From the NCBI GenBank assembly GCA_946494335.1, contig CAMMBV010000025.1, positions 1 to 49,198 on the forward strand: a stretch of DNA of 49,198 nucleotides, given 5' to 3'. The notes under the pieces are model-generated. The model did not search any database, was not told the DNA's origin, and saw only the letters and a program-made list of their open reading frames with translations. This stretch comes from an uncultured Ruminococcus sp. (lineage in GTDB: Bacteria > Bacillota > Clostridia > Lachnospirales > Lachnospiraceae). Shown here in pieces: positions 43,586 to 49,198 of this stretch. A program made the position numbers and the translations under genes. Positions within the stretch are counted from its first letter, which is position 1; every line of letters begins with the position of its first letter.

Positions 43586-44986
43586 ATGAAGGGTAATATG
43601 ATAAGTCTGAATCAGTATCAGAAAACCCATGCAATGGATCAGGAAACGGTGCTTAGGATGGGTGTGGAGATCTGTCAGTATCTGAAGCGCGGGGTTCCCC
43701 ATGGAGAGATCCGTTCTTCCGGTATCCTGGTCTCAGAGGACGAAAAATTTGTGTTGAAAGAAGAGAATCTGTACATGGATCCTGATCCGGCGGCGGATGT
43801 CTACGCATTGGGAATGCTGATGTACAGGCTGTTAAATAACGGCAGGCTGCCGTTTATGCCGCCTTATCCCAGACAGGTGACGCCTCAGGAGAAAGAACAG
43901 GCAATACAGCGGTGTTTGGCGGGAGAACCTCTTCCTGATCCGGCAGGCGGCGGTCCGGCGATGGGGGATGTGCTTCGGAAAGCCTGTCATGCCGACCGCA
44001 GCATGCGGTACCAGACGGCTCGGGAGCTGGAGACGGCATTAAACAGCGTGCTGGAAACAAAACCAGGCGGCTGCAGGGAAGAGGAGGATACGGAAGAAGA
44101 AGAGACGACCGGCGGAAAACAAAAGGGAAGCCGTAAGAAAAAGAAAGAAAACTCCGGCGGCCGAAAAGAAAAGAAAAAGGATAAAAAGGGGAAAAAATCA
44201 GGCGTTTCCATGCCGTCAGCCCCGTCCTTTTCACTGGCGCAGATTGGCCGAAGAGGTATTTTTGTATTCCTCTCCATAGCTGCCGCGCTGGCCTGGATTA
44301 TAATGGAAAACCGGATGACCATATGGGGCGCTTCCGGCATGATGTTTTACGGATACTGCATCGCACAGGGAATCCTGCTGCTGCTTGCTATGGGAGCGGG
44401 CGGTATGCTTTTAAAACTGCTGTGGGGAATCTCCTTCCTGGATCTTTTGTTTACAGCGCTTTACGGCATTGTTTTGGAAGGACTGATGAACAGGTACGGC
44501 GTGGCCATTCCGGATTTTTACCATCCGGGGTATATTGCGGTAATACTGCCGCTGGCCGCAGGGATTATTTATTTTGCGGGAAGCCTGTTAAAGGGCGGAT
44601 TCGGCTATGGTCAGGCCCGGCTGTATACGCTGATTATGGCGGCGGCAGGAGTTGTCATGCTGATTCTTTGTCTGAGCGGTTTCAATATCCGTCCCTTTTC
44701 TCTTGGCATTTACCCCTATTGGGGAGGCATTGTGGCTCTTGTGATGGGAATACTGGCCATGGAAAGCGAGTGGTCCGGTTCCGGAGTAAAACTGCTCTGC
44801 TTTTTGAACGTCTGCATTTCCATGGGAGTGATGGCGCTGGATGGTTTCAAAGAGCAGATTGCATCTTTTGGACTGCCTGCGGGAGGAATTGAAAAAATAC
44901 TGCTGGTACTCATTATTCTGTTCTCGGCCGCAGCGTGGCTGTTGCTGGGCAGAGGGCGAAATCGGAGAAATCCCCTGTCGAATTAA
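43586..44986 (+). CDS. Truncated pseudokinase fused to a polytopic membrane domain
   Basis: A 466-residue protein. Residues about 18-155 resemble only the C-lobe of a Ser/Thr kinase: HGEIRSSGILV (39-49) stands where HRDIKPSNI would be, DFG is replaced by LKEEN, and the AADVYALGMLMYRLL helix and RYQTARELETAL close are recognisable. The Gly loop and ATP-binding Lys are missing. A very charged Glu/Lys linker (160-206) leads to about seven membrane helices (225-457). It cannot phosphorylate by the normal mechanism and may be a scaffold or sensor for the upstream kinase and phosphatase. GAGGAG lies about 10 bases before the ATG. Confidence 0.85.
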   Translation: MKGNMISLNQYQKTHAMDQETVLRMGVEICQYLKRGVPHGEIRSSGILVSEDEKFVLKEENLYMDPDPAADVYALGMLMYRLLNNGRLPFMPPYPRQVTPQEKEQAIQRCLAGEPLPDPAGGGPAMGDVLRKACHADRSMRYQTARELETALNSVLETKPGGCREEEDTEEEETTGGKQKGSRKKKKENSGGRKEKKKDKKGKKSGVSMPSAPSFSLAQIGRRGIFVFLSIAAALAWIIMENRMTIWGASGMMFYGYCIAQGILLLLAMGAGGMLLKLLWGISFLDLLFTALYGIVLEGLMNRYGVAIPDFYHPGYIAVILPLAAGIIYFAGSLLKGGFGYGQARLYTLIMAAAGVVMLILCLSGFNIRPFSLGIYPYWGGIVALVMGILAMESEWSGSGVKLLCFLNVCISMGVMALDGFKEQIASFGLPAGGIEKILLVLIILFSAAAWLLLGRGRNRRNPLSN

Positions 44987-45098
44987 GGAAATTTAACAGA
45001 ATTGTAATTGTATCTTTTATATTTGTGCGTTATGCTAATAGAGCGATACTATGATATGGCAACCAGAGTAAGGGTTAACAGGGGAAGAATGATTTACA

Positions 45099-46367
45099 AT
45101 GGATGAAAGACAAAGAAAACTCAGAATAGAGCGCATGAGGCGCGAAAAGGAAAGACAGCTTCGCAGACGCCGAAGGCAGAAGATGATATTGAAAAGATGT
45201 CTGATGGTGGCGGCCTGCGTGGCGGTTGTACTGCTGTGCATCTCTGCTGTCTGGGCGATTGTTAAACCAGGCGGAAAGGATAATAAAAGCGACACGGAAC
45301 AGCAGACCGTGATGGAAGTAGAAGCAGCGGAGGAAGAGAAAAAAGCGGAAGAAGGTCAGGAAACGGATCCGACAGCCACGGCCACGCCGGAGCCTTCCGG
45401 GCAGGGCGAGGAAACCGATGAGAACGGCGAAGGGGAAAACCAGGAGCAGACGGATCAGACCAATGCAGACGCTGCGGCTCAGAAAGAGACGGTTAAGACA
45501 GGAACAGAGTTGAATTACGCGGTGCCGGGCTGGCAGGTGGATGACACCGGCTGGTGGTATGCCAATGATGACGGTACCTATTACACCAACGGCTGGCAGG
45601 AAATTGACGGTCAGGAATATTATTTTAATGCTGACGGATATATGCAGACCGGATGGGCGGTAGTGGGAAACAAAGGCTGCTACTTTACCGAAGAGGGAAT
45701 TTATGATCCGGATAAGGAATCCAAGATGATTGCCATGACCTTTGACGATGGACCGGGGGATCATACCAATGAACTTCTGGACATTCTGGAAGCCAATGGA
45801 GCGAAAGCCACGTTCTTTATGCTGGGTGAAAACGTGGTACAAAAAGGAGCTGATGTGATTCCGCGTATGGTGGAACTGGGCTGTGAACTGGGCAATCATT
45901 CCTATGATCATCCCAATCTGCTGAATCTGGATGCAGAAGGGATTAAAGATCAGTTTGACCGGACAGATCAGGAGATAGCCAAATTGTCAGGCGGTCAGAT
46001 AGCTACAGTAGCCAGAACGCCCTTTGGAGCTCAGGATGATTCCGTAACCAGCAATATTGAAAAACCCTGCATTTACTGGAGTCTGGATACACTGGACTGG
46101 GATACCAAGGATGTGGATTCCAATATTTCTGCGGTGCTTGACAATGTAAGCGACGGTGAAATCGTACTGATGCACGATATATGGCCGACCACGGTGGAAT
46201 CCTGTAAGACCATCATTCCGGCGCTGGTCAAAGAGGGATATCAGCTGGTAACAGTCAGTGAGCTGGCCAAAGCAAAAGGCATCAGCATGGAAAACGGAGT
46301 TACATATTATGATTTCTATCCCGGTGAGGACGCCACGGCCGGCGGAGCCAGCGGTGAGGAAGAGTAA
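45099..46367 (+). CDS. Membrane-anchored polysaccharide deacetylase with choline-binding-like repeat
   Basis: A 422-residue protein. An Arg-rich cytoplasmic start (1-30), one membrane anchor (31-54) and an acidic linker (60-135) lead to a Trp/Tyr/Gly-rich cell-wall-binding-like stretch (GWQVDDTGWWYANDDGTYY and on, 144-190) and a NodB domain. The NodB residues are TFDDGP (214-219) with Asp216/Asp217, His267 and His271 in HSYDH, TPFGA in place of RPPYG, and His359 in LMHD. It most likely removes acetyl groups from peptidoglycan or another wall polymer. A repeat of its last 25 codons and terminator occurs 1.5 kb downstream. Confidence 0.92.
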   Translation: MDERQRKLRIERMRREKERQLRRRRRQKMILKRCLMVAACVAVVLLCISAVWAIVKPGGKDNKSDTEQQTVMEVEAAEEEKKAEEGQETDPTATATPEPSGQGEETDENGEGENQEQTDQTNADAAAQKETVKTGTELNYAVPGWQVDDTGWWYANDDGTYYTNGWQEIDGQEYYFNADGYMQTGWAVVGNKGCYFTEEGIYDPDKESKMIAMTFDDGPGDHTNELLDILEANGAKATFFMLGENVVQKGADVIPRMVELGCELGNHSYDHPNLLNLDAEGIKDQFDRTDQEIAKLSGGQIATVARTPFGAQDDSVTSNIEKPCIYWSLDTLDWDTKDVDSNISAVLDNVSDGEIVLMHDIWPTTVESCKTIIPALVKEGYQLVTVSELAKAKGISMENGVTYYDFYPGEDATAGGASGEEE

Positions 46368-46426
46368 CAGAAGAAAGAACGGGAAAATCCCGTCTGATTC
46401 CGATAAAGGAATTGGACGGGATTTTT
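46288..46426 (+). repeat. Duplicated segment, copy 1: deacetylase 3' end plus terminator
   Basis: This 139-base stretch recurs at 47827-47965 with four substitutions and no gaps. It covers the last 26 codons of the deacetylase gene, its stop codon and the terminator hairpin. Confidence 0.95.
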
Positions 46427-46430
46427 TTTA
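46385..46430 (+). terminator. Rho-independent terminator of the deacetylase gene
   Basis: AATCCCGTC pairs with GACGGGATT, with an inner GATTCC/GGAATT pairing, followed by seven or more T residues. Confidence 0.92.
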
Positions 46431-46505
46431 AACTATGAAATTTATTAGTAACTTTTAAAATAGTAAAGTGATGTGGTAGAATGGCAGACAGAAGGAGTGT
46501 AGTTT

Positions 46506-46880
46506 ATGTATCAGAAAAAAATGAAAGACGATATCCGATGTCCGCTGGAGTATGGGCTGGATATATTTGGGGGGAAATGGAAATCCAGAATAATCTGTGT
46601 GCTGGCAGCCATGGACACGCTGCGGTATAGTCAGCTGCGCAAAGAAATGTGTAATATCACAGATGCGGTACTTGCCTCGACTTTAAAGGAACTGATCGCA
46701 GACGATATCGTTGAAAGAAAGTCTTATGATGAGATTCCTCCAAGGGTAGAGTATTCTCTGACAGAAAAGGGGAAATCTGTCGTTCCCATTTTGCAGAGTA
46801 TCTGCAGATGGTCCGGGATCTTTTACAAAGAAGATGGTGGAAATATCATGACACAATGTCAGAAATGTAATCATAAATGA
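46506..46880 (+). CDS. HxlR-family transcriptional regulator
   Basis: A 124-residue winged-helix protein. CPLEYGLDIFGGKWKSRII is the standard HxlR start, followed by LRYSQLRKEM, ITDAVLASTLKELIADDIVERKSY and EYSLTEKGKSVVPIL. The C-terminal CQKCNHK may be redox-active. AGGAG precedes the ATG. Its stop lies in the leader of the next gene, 14 bases before its start, so the two are cotranscribed. HxlR proteins often sense electrophiles or thiol stress; here the partner is an Fe-S protein. Confidence 0.93.
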   Translation: MYQKKMKDDIRCPLEYGLDIFGGKWKSRIICVLAAMDTLRYSQLRKEMCNITDAVLASTLKELIADDIVERKSYDEIPPRVEYSLTEKGKSVVPILQSICRWSGIFYKEDGGNIMTQCQKCNHK

Positions 46881-46894
46881 GGAGGTGCCAAGAC

Positions 46895-47662
46895 GTGAAT
46901 GATGTCGAAATAAAAGAAAAAATCTGTCAGAAAGCCAGGGATTTGGGAGCAGGCATGGTGCGATCCTGTTCGGTGAAAAAGTGGAGCGATATTCCCATAC
47001 AGGAGCCGGAATTCTGGCCGGAAAATATCTGGCCATGGAGCAGAAATGTAATTGTTCTGGCGATTCCCCTTTTTGCACCTATGGTTCAGACGACGCCTTC
47101 TATGGTGTACCAGGAGTTGTACGATACCAGCAACCGCATTTTGGATGAAATGTCTTATCGCCTTGCAAATTATATCGTTTCTGAATTGGGATACAGGGCC
47201 ATATTTTTTCCCAGGGACTGCTATTACAGCATAGAAGTGCTGACGGAAAATCCCAACGCCGCATTTTCACACGTTCTTGCTGGCTGCTATGCAGGGATTG
47301 GGTCAATCGGAGACAGTCATAATCTGATATCACGGGAGTACGGTCCCAGGATGCGTCTGGTATCCGTTATTACAGATGCACCGCTTGCGGAAGATCCTAT
47401 GTCGGAAGAGGATCTGTGTATTCACTGCGGCAGATGCAGGAGGGAATGCCCGATACAGTGTCTGAAGGAAAACGGCGATGATATTTACAGTATGGATAAA
47501 ATTGCATGTACCAGACATCATGTGGGCCTTAAAAATGATCATCACTGGCCCTGCGGAAAGTGCATCAGTGTCTGTCCCGTAGGAGAGGATATGAAAATGT
47601 ACAGGAATGTGAAAGCAGTTACGCCGGAGGGCATGGTGCACTGTCAGAAATTCGGTTCCTGA
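46895..47662 (+). CDS. QueG-like double [4Fe-4S] protein
   Basis: A 255-residue protein with an N-terminal domain reminiscent of epoxyqueuosine reductase-type proteins and two C-terminal ferredoxin clusters: CIHCGRCRRECPIQC and CGKCISVCPVG. Clostridial relatives are annotated as epoxyqueuosine reductase or as 4Fe-4S double-cluster proteins. The length is short for QueG and the corrinoid-binding features are not evident, so a redox role in a different pathway is equally possible. GTG 46895 is the start: the ATG at 46877 lies within the AGGAGGTG ribosome site. It is coupled to the HxlR gene. Confidence 0.82.
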   Translation: MNDVEIKEKICQKARDLGAGMVRSCSVKKWSDIPIQEPEFWPENIWPWSRNVIVLAIPLFAPMVQTTPSMVYQELYDTSNRILDEMSYRLANYIVSELGYRAIFFPRDCYYSIEVLTENPNAAFSHVLAGCYAGIGSIGDSHNLISREYGPRMRLVSVITDAPLAEDPMSEEDLCIHCGRCRRECPIQCLKENGDDIYSMDKIACTRHHVGLKNDHHWPCGKCISVCPVGEDMKMYRNVKAVTPEGMVHCQKFGS

Positions 47663-47681
47663 AAGAACAGATTATTCTATA

Positions 47682-47737
47682 GCAGAAAATACCCGCCATC
47701 AGCCATACAGCTGATAACAGGTATTTTATTAATTCTA
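47682..47737. repeat. Duplicated segment X, copy 1: terminator at the typA 3' end
   Basis: This 56-base stretch recurs at 49091-49146 with one substitution (A47719 is G in the other copy). It contains a hairpin (AAAATACC, ATCAGC / GCTGAT, GGTATTTT) that can end both the Fe-S gene and the minus-strand typA fragment. Its right boundary is the typA stop codon. Confidence 0.93.
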
Positions 47738-47830
47738 TTTCATGTTCTCTCTTTTTCTCAGACGTGCATTCAGTATTTTTTTACGGATACGAAGACTTGT
47801 GGGTGTAACCTCCAAAAGCTCGTCCTTGGA
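47735..47830 (-). pseudogene. typA: typA (bipA) 3' fragment
   Basis: On the minus strand 30 codons read KDELLEVTPTSLRIRKKI and end RKRENMK plus TAG, which is the C terminus of the translational GTPase TypA/BipA. Upstream, the sequence leaves typA abruptly at 47830 and becomes the second copy of the deacetylase tail; a TAA in frame follows within a few codons (47846-47848). No start or GTPase domain is present, so this is a remnant created at a recombination junction. A full typA probably lies outside the window. Confidence 0.85.
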
Positions 47831-47965
47831 AAACGGAGTTGCATATTATGATTTCTATCCCGGTGAGGACGCCACGGTCGGCGGAGCCAGCGGTGAGGAA
47901 GAGTAACAGAGGAAAGAACGGGAAAATCCCGTCTGATTCCGATAAAGGAATCGGACGGGATTTTT
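47827..47965 (+). repeat. Duplicated segment, copy 2: deacetylase 3' end plus terminator
   Basis: It matches 46288-46426 at 135 of 139 positions without gaps. It keeps the frame of the deacetylase tail and its stop codon and terminator (47924-47965), but no gene leads into it. It is joined to the typA fragment with a shared TTGGA. Confidence 0.95.
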
Positions 47966-47979
47966 AAATTTTTTGTAAA

Positions 47980-48011
47980 ACCGGCGCTTCACTTTAAAGT
48001 GAAGCGCCGGT
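47980..48011. promoter_or_regulatory. 32-bp perfect palindrome upstream of the RhuM gene
   Basis: ACCGGCGCTTCACTTT (47980-47995) is followed at once by its exact reverse complement. A candidate promoter, TTCACT-17-TATGTT (47988-48016), lies almost wholly inside it, so it fits an operator for auto-repression. As RNA it would make a long hairpin, but no T tract follows, so it is not a normal terminator. Confidence 0.65.
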
Positions 48012-48059
48012 ATGTTAAAATGGCAAATAAAAGGAAGAGTGATTGGATGGTGGTGTATA

Positions 48060-49088
48060 ATGGATGAGAAAAAGAATATAAGATTGCAGATTCGAAACAG
48101 CACCGTGGATTTTCTTGTGTTTACGAAAGATGCTCATGAAGAAGGTATTGAAGTGCGTGTGCAGGATCACGATGTATGGTTAACGCAAAAAGCAATTGGT
48201 CAGCTTTTCGATGTGGACAGAAGCGTTGTCACAAAGCACTTAAAAAAAATTTATGAAAGCGATGAATTGTCTGAGGATTCAACTTGTGCAAATTTTGCAC
48301 AAGTTGCGGATAATGGGAAAACCTATCAATATAAATTTTATTCGTTGTCTGCCATAATTGCCGTTGGATATCGTGTTAACTCTGTCAGAGCAACTCAGTT
48401 CCGGCAATGGGCAACGAAAGTGCTGGATACGTTTACAAAGCAGGGATATATTTTAGATAAGAGCAGATTAATTAACGGTCAGGTCTTTGACCAGGATTAT
48501 TTCGATCACTTGATTTCTGAGATACAGGAGATTCGAGCCAGTGAACGCCGTTTCTATCAAAAGATTACGGATATCTACGCTACTGCTGTTGATTATTCTC
48601 CTGAGAGCCAAACCACAAAAGAGTTCTTTGCGACAGTACAGAATAAGATGCACTATGCGGTTCATGGAAATACTGCGGCGGAGGTTATTGTAGCAAGGGC
48701 AGACCACACAAAGAGACATATGGGATTAACTTCATGGCGTAATGCTCCTGATGGGAAAATAGTAAAAGCGGATGTTTCCATTGCTAAAAATTATTTATCC
48801 ACTGATGAAATGCAAGAACTAAATGAGATTGTTACGATGTATTTGGACTATGCCACAAGGCAGGCCAGACGGCATATCCCTATGACAATGGCGGATTGGG
48901 CTTCAAAACTGGATGCCTTTTTGCAATTCAACGATGCAGAAGTTCTGCAAAATAACGGGAAAGTTACTGCTGCGATTGCAAGATCCTTTGCTGAAAGTGA
49001 ATTTGAACAGTATCGTATTCTTCAGGATCGTCTGTATCAAAGTGATTTTGATCGTTTTGTAGCAAGCACAGAAGAAATAAGCGACTAA
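48060..49088 (+). CDS. RhuM-family protein
   Basis: A 342-residue protein of the RhuM virulence-associated family found on islands and in mobile regions. The N-terminal part has an HTH-like segment (VWLTQKAIGQLFDVDRSVVTKHLKKI), then NGKTYQYKFYSLSAIIAVGYRVNSVRATQFRQWA, the strongly conserved RhuM core, and a C-terminal helical domain. Function is not established; relatives include phage-type regulators and possible toxin-antitoxin components. ATG 48060 follows a GGATGGTGGTG site. It lies between two duplicated segments, with AT-richer sequence than its neighbours, so acquisition by transfer is likely. Confidence 0.88.
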   Translation: MDEKKNIRLQIRNSTVDFLVFTKDAHEEGIEVRVQDHDVWLTQKAIGQLFDVDRSVVTKHLKKIYESDELSEDSTCANFAQVADNGKTYQYKFYSLSAIIAVGYRVNSVRATQFRQWATKVLDTFTKQGYILDKSRLINGQVFDQDYFDHLISEIQEIRASERRFYQKITDIYATAVDYSPESQTTKEFFATVQNKMHYAVHGNTAAEVIVARADHTKRHMGLTSWRNAPDGKIVKADVSIAKNYLSTDEMQELNEIVTMYLDYATRQARRHIPMTMADWASKLDAFLQFNDAEVLQNNGKVTAAIARSFAESEFEQYRILQDRLYQSDFDRFVASTEEISD

Positions 49089-49090
49089 AG

Positions 49091-49146
49091 GCAGAAAATA
49101 CCCGCCATCAGCCATACAGCTGATAACGGGTATTTTATTAATTCTA
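49091..49146. repeat. Duplicated segment X, copy 2
   Basis: It is identical to 47682-47737 except for one base, and here the terminator stem is fully paired (AAAATACCCG with CGGGTATTTT). It ends exactly where the intron begins. Confidence 0.93.
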
Positions 49147-49198
49147 GTGTGCCTGGCGGCGCACGTTTCTTAAGGGTGAAAGTCCCGAATCCGCCCGG
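49147..49198 (+). mobile_element. 5' end of a group II intron (truncated by window edge)
   Basis: GTGTGCC at 49147 is the conserved 5' boundary pattern of bacterial group II introns. The paired start GTGTGCC/GGCGCAC and the GGGTGAAAGTCCC element (about 49175-49187) fit domain I. It follows a terminator hairpin and TTTTATTAATTCTA, the placement preferred by class C introns. The reverse transcriptase and domains V-VI would lie to the right, outside the window. Confidence 0.75.

Overview
The window looks like a chromosomal segment of a spore-forming, anaerobic, low-to-mid GC Firmicute, most likely a gut Lachnospiraceae. The support is the strong AGGAGG-type ribosome sites, the small spore-coat genes behind a sigma-E-like promoter, an spmB gene, a bacterial V-type ATPase operon, EFR1-type ferredoxin and C_GCAxxG_C_C proteins, and an Rpn-type nuclease tail. 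Genus-level assignment is not possible from sequence reading alone.

Layout. Positions 1-1735 hold the end of an Rpn-family gene and an htrA-type membrane protease behind three 22-bp-phased repeats. Positions 1817-6544 hold a TetR-type regulator with palindromic operators, then an MFS transporter, a TIM-barrel isomerase/epimerase-like protein and a non-pyrrolysine MttB-family methyltransferase, a likely catabolic unit. Next, on the minus strand, comes a PurF-like protein lacking the N-terminal catalytic cysteine. Positions 8075-10415 are the rpmG-secE-nusG-rplK-rplA operon with two L1-type mRNA hairpins. Positions 10417-18893 contain a structured leader and a CNNM/CorC transporter, a zinc-ribbon membrane protein, an EFR1 ferredoxin, a CmpB-like protein, spmB, a DUF885 protein, a lipoprotein with an internal duplication, and a thioredoxin reductase. 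Then come tRNA-Lys(CUU), thioredoxin, a 50-residue basic protein and trmB on the minus strand.

Positions 20555-29129 are a complete nine-gene V-type ATPase operon in the order G/H-like, C, I, K, F, E, A, B, D. It is followed by a MATE exporter, a molybdate module (HTH-PBP regulator divergent from modA-modB-modC-mop), an Smr-like protein, the trkA-trkH potassium system, two small coat proteins, a C_GCAxxG_C_C protein, DUF2284 and tenA. Positions 40543-44986 form a signalling cassette: a Ser/Thr kinase with TPR repeats, a 46-residue membrane peptide, a PP2C phosphatase, and a kinase-like protein that lacks the N-lobe and catalytic residues but carries a large membrane domain.

The right end is a rearranged mosaic. 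A polysaccharide deacetylase is followed by an HxlR regulator, an Fe-S protein and a fragment of the typA 3' end. Joined directly to that fragment is a second, diverged copy of the deacetylase tail and terminator, then a 32-bp perfect palindrome, a RhuM-family gene and a second copy of the typA terminator. A group II intron begins immediately after that second terminator copy and runs off the window. The arrangement suggests unequal recombination between two versions of one locus, followed by intron insertion behind a terminator.
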